Origin: Hymenobacter edaphi
GTDB lineage: Bacteria; Bacteroidota; Bacteroidia; Cytophagales; Hymenobacteraceae
DNA length: 64,000 nt
Assembly: GCF_003258365.1 (NCBI RefSeq)
Contig: NZ_QHKM01000007.1
Span: forward strand, 210,665 to 274,664
Direction of reading: 5' to 3'
The notes under the pieces are model-generated. The model saw nothing but the letters and a program-made list of their open reading frames with translations, did no database searches and was not told the DNA's origin. A program made the translations under genes and the position numbers. Each line of letters starts with the position of its first letter. The first letter of the stretch is position 1. Shown piece by piece: positions 33,133 to 41,497 of the stretch.

Positions 33133-35229
33133 TTAGCTGATCCGGCTCCAGTTCACGGCCGTAGCCGGCAACGACTCGATGTGCCGCCGGATGTTCTGAT
33201 TTTCCGGCTTGCTCAGCGTCGGGTCCTCGTTGAGTATTTCCTGCGCCGCCGCCCGCGACTCGGCCAGGATCTTCCCGTCCTTGGCCAGATCGGCCACCAA
33301 GAGGTCCAGCACGCCGCTCTGCTGGGTGCCCATCAGGTCGCCCGGGCCGCGCAGCTTCAGGTCGATGTCGGCAATTTCAAAGCCGTTGTTGGTCCTGACC
33401 ATCGTTTCCAGGCGCGTGCGGGTATCCTTGCTCAGCTTGTAGCCCGACATCAGCACGCAGTAGCTCTGGTCGGCCCCGCGCCCTACGCGGCCCCGCAGCT
33501 GGTGCAGCTGCGAGAGGCCAAACCGCTCCGACGACTCAATCACCATCACCGAGGCGTTGGGCACGTTCACGCCCACCTCGATAACGGTGGTAGCCACCAT
33601 AATCTGCGACTCGTTTTTGACGAAGCGCTGCATCTCCGCATCCTTCTCGCCGGCCGTCATGCGCCCGTGCACGATGCTCACGTGGTACTCCGGAAACGCC
33701 CGTGACACGCTCTCGAAGCCGTCCATCAGGTCTTTGTAGTCGGCCATGGCCTCGCTCTCCTCGATGAGCGGGTACACCACGTAGCACTGCCGGCCCTTGC
33801 GGATTTCCTGCCGCATAAACTCGAACACCTTCAGGCGGTTGGCATCGAAGCGGTGCACCGTCACGATGGGTTTGCGGCCGGCCGGCAGCTCGTCGATGAC
33901 CGACACGTCCAGGTCGCCGTAGAGCGTCATGGCCAGGGTGCGCGGAATGGGCGTAGCCGTCATCACCAGCACGTGCGGAATCACGTTGGGGTTTTTCTGC
34001 CAGAGCTTGGAGCGCTGCGCCACCCCGAAGCGGTGCTGCTCGTCCATGATGGTGAGGCCCAGGTTTTTGAACTGTACCACGTCCTCCAGCAGCGCGTGGG
34101 TGCCCACCAACATGTGCAGCTCCCCCGAGCGCAGCTGCTCGTGCAGCACCCGGCGGGCGGCCGTGCGCGTGGAGCCCGTCAGCAGCCCGATCTTGAGGCC
34201 TAGCATGTCGGCAAACTTCTTCAGGCCTTCGTAGTGCTGGTCGGCCAGGATTTCCGTGGGCGCCATCAGGCAGGACTGCGCCCCGTTGTCGGCCGCAATT
34301 AGCATGCTGATAAAGGCCACTATCGTCTTGCCAGAGCCCACGTCGCCCTGTAGCAGGCGGTTCATCTGCTTGCCGGCGGTGAAGTCCTTGTAGATGTCGT
34401 GAATCACCCGCTTCTGCGCCATCGTCAGGTCGAAGGGCAGCACGTTCTTGTAGAAGTGCGTGAGGGTGGGCACCTTGTCGAAAATCTGCCCGGCCAGCTC
34501 CACCTTGCGCATGTCGCGCTGCCGCAGCAGCTTGAGCTGCACGTAGAACAGCTCCTCGAACTTCAGCCGGAACCGCGCCGCCTGCAGCAGGTCGTTGCTT
34601 TGCGGAAAGTGGATCTGCTGCATGGCCTCCGCCTTGGGCATCAGGGCGTAGCGCTGAATCAGCTCGGGCGAGAGGGTCTCGTGGAAGTGCGGCGCGCACA
34701 GCTTCATCACCTGCGCCGTCAGGCGGGCAATGCCCTTGCTGTCGAGGTTGAAGTTGCGCAGCTTGTCGGTGCTGGAGTATACCGGCTGCAGAAACGAGGT
34801 GCCCGGCTTCTGCTCCGACACTTCCTCCAACTCGGGGTGGGCCATCTGCGGCTTGCCATTAAACAGCGTCGGCTTGCCGAAAATGATGTACTCCTGATGG
34901 TTCTTGATAAATTTCTCGAACCATTTCACGCCCTTGAACCACACCAGCTCCAGGTGCCCGCTCTCGTCCTGGGCCTGGGCCACGAGGCGCTGCTTGCGGC
35001 CTTCGCCCAGCACTTCCTTGCTGCGCACGGTGGCTTTCACCTGCACCATCGACAGGTCGTCGTGCAGGTCGACGACGTGGTAGAACTGGGTGCGGTCGAG
35101 GTAGCGGAAGGGGTAGAACTGCACCAGGTCGCCGTAGGTGAACAGGTTCAGCTCCTTGGCCAGCACGTCGGCCCGCCGCGTGTCCATGCCGCGCAGCAGG
35201 GAAATCTTGGTGGTGAAGATGCTACTCAA
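33133..35229 (-). CDS. recG: ATP-dependent DNA helicase RecG
   Basis: 698 aa, normal RecG length. Remodels stalled replication forks and Holliday junctions. The first codon read here is TTG at 35229 (MSSIFTTKISLLRGMDTRRA). N-terminal wedge/OB domain (about 10-220) with VQVKATVRSKEVLGEGRKQR; helicase motor from about 265: Walker A LLQGDVGSGKTIVAF, Walker B variant IMDEQHRFGVAQR, motif III TATPIPRTLAM, motif VI QLRGRVGRGADQSYCVL. The C-terminal RecG-specific region includes DIDLKLRGPGDLMGTQQSG. gldD lies upstream of it on the same strand with a degenerate unit-repeat palindrome in the 100-base gap. Confidence 0.95.
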   Translation of the reverse strand: MSSIFTTKISLLRGMDTRRADVLAKELNLFTYGDLVQFYPFRYLDRTQFYHVVDLHDDLSMVQVKATVRSKEVLGEGRKQRLVAQAQDESGHLELVWFKGVKWFEKFIKNHQEYIIFGKPTLFNGKPQMAHPELEEVSEQKPGTSFLQPVYSSTDKLRNFNLDSKGIARLTAQVMKLCAPHFHETLSPELIQRYALMPKAEAMQQIHFPQSNDLLQAARFRLKFEELFYVQLKLLRQRDMRKVELAGQIFDKVPTLTHFYKNVLPFDLTMAQKRVIHDIYKDFTAGKQMNRLLQGDVGSGKTIVAFISMLIAADNGAQSCLMAPTEILADQHYEGLKKFADMLGLKIGLLTGSTRTAARRVLHEQLRSGELHMLVGTHALLEDVVQFKNLGLTIMDEQHRFGVAQRSKLWQKNPNVIPHVLVMTATPIPRTLAMTLYGDLDVSVIDELPAGRKPIVTVHRFDANRLKVFEFMRQEIRKGRQCYVVYPLIEESEAMADYKDLMDGFESVSRAFPEYHVSIVHGRMTAGEKDAEMQRFVKNESQIMVATTVIEVGVNVPNASVMVIESSERFGLSQLHQLRGRVGRGADQSYCVLMSGYKLSKDTRTRLETMVRTNNGFEIADIDLKLRGPGDLMGTQQSGVLDLLVADLAKDGKILAESRAAAQEILNEDPTLSKPENQNIRRHIESLPATAVNWSRIS

Positions 35230-35235
35230 GAGTCA

Positions 35236-35328
35236 GATTGTTAAATGGGTAAATTGCTGAATGGTTGATAGTTCTGCTTGAATCGGAACGACCAGCCATG
35301 CAACAGTTTCGCCATTTAGCCATCAAGG
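35236..35328. repeat. Degenerate unit-repeat palindrome, recG-gldD gap
   Basis: Left side has AAATGGGTAAATTGCTGAATGG; right side, read in complement, has TGATGGCTAAATGGCGAAAC. Both are 7-8 nt AATGGCT-like units but pairing is loose, so this looks like an old, decayed member of the class. It fills the gap. Confidence 0.5.
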
Positions 35329-35329
35329 C

Positions 35330-35911
35330 CTATTGATATTTCAGAGTGTTGACGAGGTGTACGATGTCCTGCTTCACGTAGTCGATGACCGGCTGCAGGG
35401 AATCGTTGGCCACCGCCGTGCGGAAGTACAGGGCCCCGCGAAAAAAGTGCTTGGTGGAGTCGGTGGTGTAGAACTGGAACTGGCTCGGCACGTCGCCGCT
35501 CAGCTCGAACACGGCCACTTTCCTGCCGTCGGGCGTCTTCAGCGTGTTTTCCTCAATGGCCGTGGCCTTGATCTGGTGCTTGCCCGTGAGCTTGCGCGCA
35601 TCCTCCAGCATCTTGTTGAAGAGCTTGGGGTTGCCCTTGATGTCGGTGTAGGTAATCTGCACGTTGGCGTGCAGCTGCGGGTAATTCACGTTGATCCAGT
35701 GCGGCTGCGCCAGGTACGAGGAGTCCCGCAGAATCCGCGCCGACGTCGAGTACTCGAACTGGTACGGGTGGCCCGGCGCCAGCCGCTGGTAGGTGTGCGG
35801 CGGCAGGTCAATGCGGTTGAAGCCTTTGGGTTTGGGCGTGTAGTCCGGCGCGGAGCTGCAGCTGGTCAGCAGCAGCCCGGCAGCCAGCAGCGCACAGCAG
35901 GAGCGAAGCAC
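35330..35911 (-). CDS. gldD: Gliding motility lipoprotein GldD
   Basis: 193 aa from a GTG start, giving [20 protein letters not shown] with a lipobox; the longer open frame upstream overlaps the ssb terminator and lacks a signal peptide. GldD is an outer-leaflet or periplasmic lipoprotein needed for gliding and linked to the type IX secretion machinery in Flavobacterium. Family features: [47 protein letters not shown] and [16 protein letters not shown]. Gene order mutY-ssb-gldD is conserved in Bacteroidota. In Flavobacterium gldE usually lies between ssb and gldD; here nothing does. Confidence 0.9.
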   Translation of the reverse strand: MLRSCCALLAAGLLLTSCSSAPDYTPKPKGFNRIDLPPHTYQRLAPGHPYQFEYSTSARILRDSSYLAQPHWINVNYPQLHANVQITYTDIKGNPKLFNKMLEDARKLTGKHQIKATAIEENTLKTPDGRKVAVFELSGDVPSQFQFYTTDSTKHFFRGALYFRTAVANDSLQPVIDYVKQDIVHLVNTLKYQ

Positions 35912-35993
35912 AGGCGGGCAGAAAAGAGGATGACAACTCAAAATTAGCCGGAAATCAGCGCGGATGCTTGCCCGCGTCCGGCCGCAAACGAAA

Positions 35994-36022
35994 CCGCCCC
36001 GGCCAGCACGTGACCGGGGCGG
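35994..36022 (-). terminator. Terminator after ssb
   Basis: CCGCCCCGG / CCGGGGCGG 9-bp stem, 11-nt loop, followed on the minus strand by TTTCGTTT. It lies 22 bases past the ssb stop, so gldD would need its own promoter or read-through. Confidence 0.75.
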
Positions 36023-36044
36023 CAATTGCCACTAAACAGCAGGT

Positions 36045-36482
36045 TTAAAACGGCAGTTCGTTCAGCTCGGCTTCCTGGCGGAAGGTCTTCTGCTCGGCCG
36101 GCGCTGCCTGCGCGCCACCCTGCTGCCCGCTGGCCTGGTCGCTTTGGCCACGGCCGCCGCCCAGCATGGTGATTTCGTCGGCCACGATTTCGGTCACGTA
36201 ACGGGTCTGCTGGTCCTTGTCCTGATACTGGCGGGTGCGAATCTTGCCCTCCACGTAAATGGACTGGCCCTTCTTCACGTACTTCTCGACCATTTCGGCC
36301 AGTCCGCGCCAAGCCACGATGTTGTGCCACTCGGTCCGCTCCACGCGGTTGCCCTGCTTGTCTTTGTAGAACTCGTTGGTAGCCAGGCGAAACTGCGCTA
36401 CGGCCGCGCCGCTTTCCAGGTGCCGTACTTCCGGGTCAGTACCCAGGTTGCCGATAAGAATTACTTTGTTTACGCTCGACAT
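36045..36482 (-). CDS. ssb: Single-stranded DNA-binding protein
   Basis: 145 aa. OB-fold at residues 1-110: [75 protein letters not shown] Gln/Gly/Ala-rich linker follows, and the tail ends AELNELPF, a variant of the acidic DDxPF tip that recruits repair and replication proteins. It binds ssDNA during replication, recombination and repair. Encoded between mutY and gldD, the conserved Bacteroidota order. The AT-rich gap to mutY (36483-36576) probably carries its promoter. Confidence 0.95.
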   Translation of the reverse strand: MSSVNKVILIGNLGTDPEVRHLESGAAVAQFRLATNEFYKDKQGNRVERTEWHNIVAWRGLAEMVEKYVKKGQSIYVEGKIRTRQYQDKDQQTRYVTEIVADEITMLGGGRGQSDQASGQQGGAQAAPAEQKTFRQEAELNELPF

Positions 36483-36576
36483 GGGGTGTTCGTGTTTGGT
36501 TGAAAATGAAGGAATAAGGGTTGAATTGTCTATACAATAACTAAATAAATTTGCTTAATTCCAAATATGTTAGCAA

Positions 36577-37701
36577 TTAAATTATTGCTTTCTGCTCGAG
36601 GTAGTTGGTAATGATAACCGGCTTGGGCAGCTCATCCAGTTGGGCTGCAGCATAAGCTTCTAAACCAGCTTGTTGCAGCGCCGCTGGCACCAGCGGGACA
36701 GCCAGCCACAGCTCGTGAAACCGCGCCTCCACCTTCTGATGGCTGAGCGTGTGCCGCACCAGCGCCGCCGGTTCACTGGCTTTGGCCGTCATGACCTGCG
36801 CCCCGAGTTGCTCCAGCTCCGTCAGCAAGGCCTGAGCCGGCAGCTCGGCTGCCGGCGTCTCCAGCAAGTGAAAGTCGAAGAGGCCGTGCCAGATGTCCTT
36901 GCCGCCGCGCCGCCGCAGATACACCTGCTCCCCGTGGCGCAGCACGAAGTAGTGGAAGTAGCGCGTGCGGGCTGCCTTGGCCTTCGCCTTCACCGGCAGC
37001 TGCTGCACCATGCCGTGCTGAAACGCGAAGCACTGCTCCCGCACCGGGCAAAACAGGCAGTCCGGGTTCACCGGCGTGCACTGAATGGCCCCAAACTCCA
37101 TGATGGCCTGGTTGTAGTCGGCCGGATTCTCATACGAAATCAGCTGGTCGGCCAGCTGCTGAAACTCCTTGCGGGCCGCGGGCTGGGCAATGTCGGTGGT
37201 GATGCCGAACACCCGGCTCAACACCCGGTACACGTTGCCATCGAGCACTGCCACCCGCTCCTCAAAGGCGAAGGAGGCAATGGCCGCCGCTGTGTACGGC
37301 CCGACGCCGCGCAGCTTCAGCAGTTCGGCGTACGAGCCCGGAAACTGCCCGCCGTACTCGTTGACCACCTGCTGGGCGGTCAGGCGCAGGTTGCGGGCCC
37401 GGGAGTAGTAGCCCAGGCCCTGCCAGAGCCGCAATACCTCCTGCTCGGGGGCATTGGCCAGGTCCTGCACCGTCGGGTAAGCGGCCAGAAACCGCTCGTA
37501 GTAGGGCAGGCCCTGCTGCACGCGCGTCTGCTGCAGAATGATTTCCGACAGCCAGATGGCGTACGGGTCCTGCGTGCGGCGCCAGGGCAGGTCGCGGCGG
37601 TGGCGCGGGTACCAGTCCAATAAGGCCTGGGCGAAGAAAGGCTGGGCGGGTTGGGTATGAAAATTGCTCAACTCGTTGATTGTGAATATATTGCTTTGCA
37701 A
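36577..37701 (-). CDS. mutY: A/G-specific adenine glycosylase
   Basis: 374 aa. Removes adenine mispaired with 8-oxoguanine. Catalytic Glu in WLSEIILQQTRV (about residue 52), helix-hairpin-helix LRGVGPYTAAAIASFAF, catalytic Asp in AVLDGNVYRVLSR, and the 4Fe-4S loop C-x6-C-x2-C-x5-C in CTPVNPDCLFCPVREQC. The C-terminal MutT-like domain that recognises 8-oxoG begins at about 240 (YFHYFVLRHGEQVYLRRR). About 15 residues upstream of AQPFFAQALLDWYPRHRRDL may be extra; the true start could be slightly downstream. Divergent from the HU gene; the shared 150-base gap holds the HU promoter. Confidence 0.95.
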   Translation of the reverse strand: MQSNIFTINELSNFHTQPAQPFFAQALLDWYPRHRRDLPWRRTQDPYAIWLSEIILQQTRVQQGLPYYERFLAAYPTVQDLANAPEQEVLRLWQGLGYYSRARNLRLTAQQVVNEYGGQFPGSYAELLKLRGVGPYTAAAIASFAFEERVAVLDGNVYRVLSRVFGITTDIAQPAARKEFQQLADQLISYENPADYNQAIMEFGAIQCTPVNPDCLFCPVREQCFAFQHGMVQQLPVKAKAKAARTRYFHYFVLRHGEQVYLRRRGGKDIWHGLFDFHLLETPAAELPAQALLTELEQLGAQVMTAKASEPAALVRHTLSHQKVEARFHELWLAVPLVPAALQQAGLEAYAAAQLDELPKPVIITNYLEQKAII

Positions 37702-37732
37702 TTGCTTTCCGTCAGGGTATTTGGCAATTACA

Positions 37733-37763
37733 TTTGTAAAACCAAAAAACGGGGCTACCTTTG
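37733..37763 (+). promoter_or_regulatory. Promoter of the HU-family gene
   Basis: TTTG (37733-37736), exact 19-base spacer, TACCTTTG (37756-37763): the best match in the window to the Bacteroidota housekeeping promoter. Start point is about 37770, giving an 80-base leader. Confidence 0.85.
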
Positions 37764-37851
37764 TGCCCCGAAATGCCTACCGGGCAAGGGCTTACGGGAT
37801 TTTGAAAGCTTTTTGCCCATTCTTTTTTTCACTTTTCAGGTTCCTAATACA

Positions 37852-38160
37852 GTGACCAAAGCAGAAGTAATTGCCGAGATTGCCGAGAAGACCGGCATTG
37901 AAAAGACCGACGTGTCCGCTACCGTTGAGGCTTTTTTCAAAGTGGTGAAGGATTCGATGGCCAACGGCAGCAACATCTACGTGCGTGGCTTCGGTAGCTT
38001 CGTAAACAAGAAACGCGCCCGGAAAGTAGCCCGTAACATCTCGAAAAACACGTCGATTATCATCGACGAGCACTTCATCCCGAGCTTCAAACCCTCGAAA
38101 ACCTTCATCAGCAAGATCAAAAACAGCAAGAAGGTAAAAGAGCAGCCGGTACAAGCCTAA
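37852..38160 (+). CDS. hup: HU/IHF-family DNA-binding protein
   Basis: 102 aa from GTG at 37852 (VTKAEVIAEIAEKTGIEKTD). Earlier in-frame starts lie before or across the promoter and are rejected. A nucleoid-associated dimer that bends DNA. The fold is seen in DVSATVEAFFKVVKDSMANG, the beta-arm RGFGSFVNKKRARKVARNIS, and IPSFKPSKTFISKIK. The arm has the GFGSF motif typical of the family. The C-terminal ten residues (KKVKEQPVQA) are an extra tail. The TPR gene follows on the same strand. HU beside mutY is a common Bacteroidota arrangement. Confidence 0.93.
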   Translation: MTKAEVIAEIAEKTGIEKTDVSATVEAFFKVVKDSMANGSNIYVRGFGSFVNKKRARKVARNISKNTSIIIDEHFIPSFKPSKTFISKIKNSKKVKEQPVQA

Positions 38161-38267
38161 GCTCCGGCTAGGCCCAAAACCGCTCGGTTCTTCGTAAACT
38201 TGCCGGCCGCCGCCGTGCTGGTCTGCCTCGAAAGCAGCAGCCCGGCGGCAGCCTTTTTCTTCCACGT

Positions 38268-39179
38268 ATGGCTGTCAGCCGCTCCGTCGCATCCCCCCAA
38301 CTGTTCATTCTCATCCTTGCCGCCGCCGTGGTGGTCGGGCTGTTTTTGCTGCCGAAAGGGGTGATGAAACCGAAAGAAGGCAAGGGCGAAGCCGCCCGCG
38401 ACGCCGCTGCCACCGCCACCCGCGACGGCGGCGGACCCGCTACCAGCGGCTCCAAAGCCGAAGCTTCGTCGGGCCCGGTTTCGGCCAGCGCCGGCACTAC
38501 GCCGGAGCAGCCGCACACCATGGCCTCGGCCGAGCAGCGCAAGGAACTCAGCACGCTGGCAGCCCGCTACCAGACGGCCGAGGGCGTCGGCAAGCTGCGC
38601 GTGGCCAACGACCTGGCGGCGCAGTACCAGAAGGTGCAGCGTTTCGACAGCGCCGGCTACTACTACGAGCAGGTGGCTATTGCCAAGCCCGGGGAGCAGG
38701 CGTGGAAGCGCGCCGCCGATCAGTACTTCGAGGCGTACAGCTTCGCGGCTACCGAGGAGCGCGCCAAACTGCTGAGCGCCAAGACGCGGGAGCTGTATGA
38801 GAAAGTACTCAAGCAGAACCCGCAGAACCTGGACGCCAAAACCAACATGGGCATGGCCCTGATGGCCAGCGACAACCCCGTGTCCGGCATCATGATGCTG
38901 CGCGAGGTGCTGGCCGCCGACCCCAAAAATGAAAAGGCCCTCTACAACCTGGGCATCCTGGCGCTGCAAAGCAATCAGGCCGATAAGGCGGTGGAGCGTT
39001 TTCAGGAGTTGGTGAAGGTGAATCCCAAGAACGTGAACGGCCAGTTCTACTTGGGTGTCGCCTTGGCGCAGGACGGCAAGAAAGAGCAGGCAAAGCAGGC
39101 CTTCCTGAAGACCAAAAGTCTCAGCGCGGATCCTGGTTTGCTGACCTCCGTAAACGAAGAACTCAAAAAGCTTCAATGA
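38268..39179 (+). CDS. Membrane-anchored TPR protein
   Basis: 303 aa. An N-terminal transmembrane helix (LFILILAAAVVVGLFLLPKG, about residues 12-31) is followed by an Ala/Gly/Ser-rich linker to about residue 90, then helical TPR repeats to the end: FDSAGYYYEQVAIAKPGEQA, NPQNLDAKTNMGMALMASDN, DPKNEKALYNLGILALQSNQ, NPKNVNGQFYLGVALAQDGK. The repeats would face the periplasm. TPR scaffolds mediate protein contacts; the partner is not evident. It sits between the HU gene and the small basic ribosomal-type gene/rng, an order seen in other Bacteroidota. Confidence 0.85.
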   Translation: MAVSRSVASPQLFILILAAAVVVGLFLLPKGVMKPKEGKGEAARDAAATATRDGGGPATSGSKAEASSGPVSASAGTTPEQPHTMASAEQRKELSTLAARYQTAEGVGKLRVANDLAAQYQKVQRFDSAGYYYEQVAIAKPGEQAWKRAADQYFEAYSFAATEERAKLLSAKTRELYEKVLKQNPQNLDAKTNMGMALMASDNPVSGIMMLREVLAADPKNEKALYNLGILALQSNQADKAVERFQELVKVNPKNVNGQFYLGVALAQDGKKEQAKQAFLKTKSLSADPGLLTSVNEELKKLQ

Positions 39180-39193
39180 GGTACAACATCAGA

Positions 39194-39295
39194 ACGTCAT
39201 TCCGAGCGTAGCCGAGGAATCTCGCGTGCTGAGGTCGGATAGCAATATGCTATCGGACGAAGCGGTAGAGATGCTTCGCCAAGCTCAGCATGACG
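39194..39295. repeat. REP-like palindrome after the TPR gene
   Basis: Starts ACGTCATTCCGAGCGTAGCC and ends with AAGCTCAGCATGACG. Inner GGATAGCAATATGCTATC forms a compact hairpin corresponding to the inner GGATAGTA stem of the other copies. Contains GAGGAATCTCGCGTGCTGA like the 23840 copy. Confidence 0.75.
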
Positions 39296-39346
39296 CGCTG
39301 GGTACCTGGAAAATCAATCAACCCAACCCTTAACCATTTCACACTC

Positions 39347-39436
39347 ATGCCCTGCGGTAAAAAGAGAAAGCGCCACAAGATTGCCACCCACAAGCGGAAG
39401 AAGCGTCTGCGCAAAAACCGTCACAAGAAGAAGTAA
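39347..39436 (+). CDS. Small basic AURKAIP1/COX24-type protein, probable ribosomal protein bL38
   Basis: 29 aa: MPCGKKRKRHKIATHKRKK then RLRKNRHKKK. Two thirds of residues are Lys, Arg or His. The KKRKRHKxxTHKRKKRLRKNRHK pattern is that of the AURKAIP1/COX24 domain, and the peptide matches, from memory, the short protein found in Bacteroidota ribosomes and named bL38. Start and stop are unambiguous (ATG at 39347, TAA at 39434). It lies directly upstream of rng, as in other Bacteroidota. Assignment to bL38 rests on composition and synteny rather than an alignment. Confidence 0.8.
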   Translation: MPCGKKRKRHKIATHKRKKRLRKNRHKKK

Positions 39437-39557
39437 GCCCGCGGGGGTTTGCTGGGCGCTAACCGGCTGGCTATGAGCCACCGCGCGCCCTATGTTTCAC
39501 CCCGCCGACTCCCGGGCGTGGCTTTGTGGTTACGTTCTCCCCGTGGAACAGAAAAGG

Positions 39558-39587
39558 GGGAAGCTGGTGCCTCGGCGCTGGCTTCCC
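39558..39587 (+). other. Hairpin in the leader before rng
   Basis: GGGAAGC / GCTTCCC with a 16-nt loop, in the 227-base gap between the small basic gene and rng. No T-run. Could be a structured leader of rng, which in other bacteria is controlled through RNase cleavage of its own mRNA; here that is a guess. Confidence 0.35.
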
Positions 39588-39663
39588 TTCTTGGCTTATG
39601 CGAGGCAGAAGGTATTGACTAACAAGAATCTGCGTCCGGACAGCCGGCTAACCCCGAACTCCA

Positions 39664-41271
39664 TTGAGTAACGAGTTAATCATTAATTCGACTCAGGAAG
39701 GCGAGCGGATTGCCCTGCTTCAGGACAAGCGGCTGATCGAGTATCACTTCGACCGCAACGACACCAACTACGCGGTAGGCGACATCTTCCTTGGCACCGT
39801 CAAGAAAGTCATGCCCGGCCTGAACGCCGCGTTTATTGATATCGGGTATCAGAAGGACGCCTTTCTGCATTACGGCGACCTGGGCGAGCAATTCCAGACC
39901 CTGGCCAAGTGGACGCGCCTCGTCCACGGCGGCAAGGCGCCGGTGGCGCACCTGAAGGGCTTCCCGCGCGACGCGGCGCTTGAGAAAGTCGGTAAGATGG
40001 CCGACATCGTCAAGAAGGGCCAGCAACTGCTGGTTCAGATTGTCAAGGAGCCAATTTCGACCAAAGGGCCGCGCCTGTCCTCCGACCTGTCGATGGCCGG
40101 CCGCTACCTCGTGCTCATTCCCTTCTCCGATACCATTTCGGTGTCGAAGAAAATCGTGAGCCGCAACGAGCGGGAACGGCTCAAGCGCCTGATTGCGTCG
40201 ATCAAGCCCGACGGCTTCGGCGTGATTATCCGCACCGTGGCCGAGGGCCGCGACGTGGCCGAGCTGGACCGCGACATGACCAATATGGTCAGCATGTGGG
40301 AGCAGCTCTACCAGAACCTGCGCACGGCCAAGCCGAACGACAAGGTGCTGGGCGAGCTGGGCCGCACCTCTTCCATGCTGCGCGACATGCTCAGCGACTC
40401 GTTCGACGCCATCCACGTCGACTCGCAGCCCATGTACGATGAGCTGCGCCAGTACCTGCAGCAGATTGCACCCGACCGGCTGGATCTGCTGAAGCTGTAC
40501 ACCGGCAAAACGAAGGTGTTTGAGCAGTTCGACATTGAAAAGCAGCTCAAAACCCTCTTCGGCAAAACCGTGACCGTGCCCGGCGGCGGCTACCTCGTCA
40601 TCGAGCACACCGAAGCCTTGCACGTCATCGACGTCAACTCCGGCAACAAGAGCAACCAGCAGAGCGACCAGGAAGCCACCGCGCTGATGGTCAACCTGGC
40701 GGCGGCCAAGGAAGTGGCGCGGCAGCTGCGGCTGCGCGACATGGGCGGCATCGTGGTCGTCGACTTTATCGACATGCGCTCCGGCGACAGTCGGAAGAAG
40801 GTGGAGGACACGGTGCAGCAGATCATGGCCCGCGACCGGGCCAAGTTCACCATCCTGCCGATTACCAAGTTCGGCCTCCTGCAAATCACGCGGCAGCGCG
40901 TGCGGCCCGAGCAGAACATCATTACCACCGAGGTGTGCCCCACCTGCGGCGGCACCGGCAAGATTACGGCCTCCATCCTGGTCACCGACGAAATCGACTT
41001 CAGCATCGACGAGCTGCTGGTGAACCAGAACCACGCGGGCCTGACCTTGTACGTGCACCCCTTCCTGCACGCGTACTACACCAAAGGGCTGGTAAGCAAG
41101 CAGATGAAGTGGTACATGAAGTACTACAAGTGGGTGAAAGTGGTGAAGGATACTTCCTTGGGCCTCACCGACTACCGCATCCACGACGAGCGGGGCGAAG
41201 AAATCGAGCTGCACAGCCGGGCGGCCGAAATCAACAGCCTGCAGGACCGCGACGACGAATCGGACGACTAA
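39664..41271 (+). CDS. rng: Ribonuclease G (RNase E/G family)
   Basis: 535 aa from a TTG start (TTGAGTAACGAG). Endoribonuclease for 5' rRNA processing and mRNA decay. S1 domain near the N-terminus (YAVGDIFLGTVKKVMPGLNA, AFIDIGYQKDAFLHYGDL). Catalytic Asp pair in HVIDVNSGNKS and VVVDFIDMRSGDSRKKVE. The zinc-link CPTCGGTGK is near 420. A C-terminal acidic tail (SLQDRDDESDD) replaces the long scaffold of RNase E, so it is the short RNase G type. Terminator follows immediately. Located with bL38-like gene, TPR gene, HU and mutY in a conserved Bacteroidota neighbourhood. Confidence 0.95.
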   Translation: MSNELIINSTQEGERIALLQDKRLIEYHFDRNDTNYAVGDIFLGTVKKVMPGLNAAFIDIGYQKDAFLHYGDLGEQFQTLAKWTRLVHGGKAPVAHLKGFPRDAALEKVGKMADIVKKGQQLLVQIVKEPISTKGPRLSSDLSMAGRYLVLIPFSDTISVSKKIVSRNERERLKRLIASIKPDGFGVIIRTVAEGRDVAELDRDMTNMVSMWEQLYQNLRTAKPNDKVLGELGRTSSMLRDMLSDSFDAIHVDSQPMYDELRQYLQQIAPDRLDLLKLYTGKTKVFEQFDIEKQLKTLFGKTVTVPGGGYLVIEHTEALHVIDVNSGNKSNQQSDQEATALMVNLAAAKEVARQLRLRDMGGIVVVDFIDMRSGDSRKKVEDTVQQIMARDRAKFTILPITKFGLLQITRQRVRPEQNIITTEVCPTCGGTGKITASILVTDEIDFSIDELLVNQNHAGLTLYVHPFLHAYYTKGLVSKQMKWYMKYYKWVKVVKDTSLGLTDYRIHDERGEEIELHSRAAEINSLQDRDDESDD

Positions 41272-41297
41272 GCCGGCCGTTTCATAAGCTGATTACA

Positions 41298-41352
41298 AAC
41301 CGACGACGCCCCCACCGTTCACGCTGCTGGAACGGTGGGGGCGTCGTCGGTT
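41298..41352. terminator. Terminator after rng
   Basis: Perfect 23-bp stem, arms 41298-41320 and 41330-41352 (AACCGACGACGCCCCCACCG and on), 9-nt loop. One of the longest perfect hairpins in the window. No T-run, but it follows the stop by only 26 bases. Confidence 0.8.
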
Positions 41353-41382
41353 CTGGGGCCGGGAAGCGTCGTCCGCTTGTTC

Positions 41383-41481
41383 GTCATCCTGAGCGCAGCG
41401 AAGCACCTGCCCCCGCTTGAACGAGTCGTTGTTACGACCATCGTTCAGCGGGGGCAGGTGCTTCGCTACGCTCAGGATGAC
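41383..41481. repeat. Inverted repeat between rng and the barrel gene
   Basis: Long arms GTCATCCTGAGCGCAGCGAA... and ...TTCGCTACGCTCAGGATGAC, complementary over about 40 bases with few mismatches, around TCGTTGTTACGACCA. Related to the REP-like family (CGTCAT-CGAGC) but with its own CACCTGCCCCCGCT inner arm. It lies in a convergent gap. Confidence 0.85.
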
Positions 41482-41497
41482 CCTGCCAAATAAATAC

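Noticed and set aside
37651..37851. N-terminal extension of the HU-family protein
   Set aside because: A strong promoter (37733-37763) lies within it; translation must begin at the GTG at 37852.
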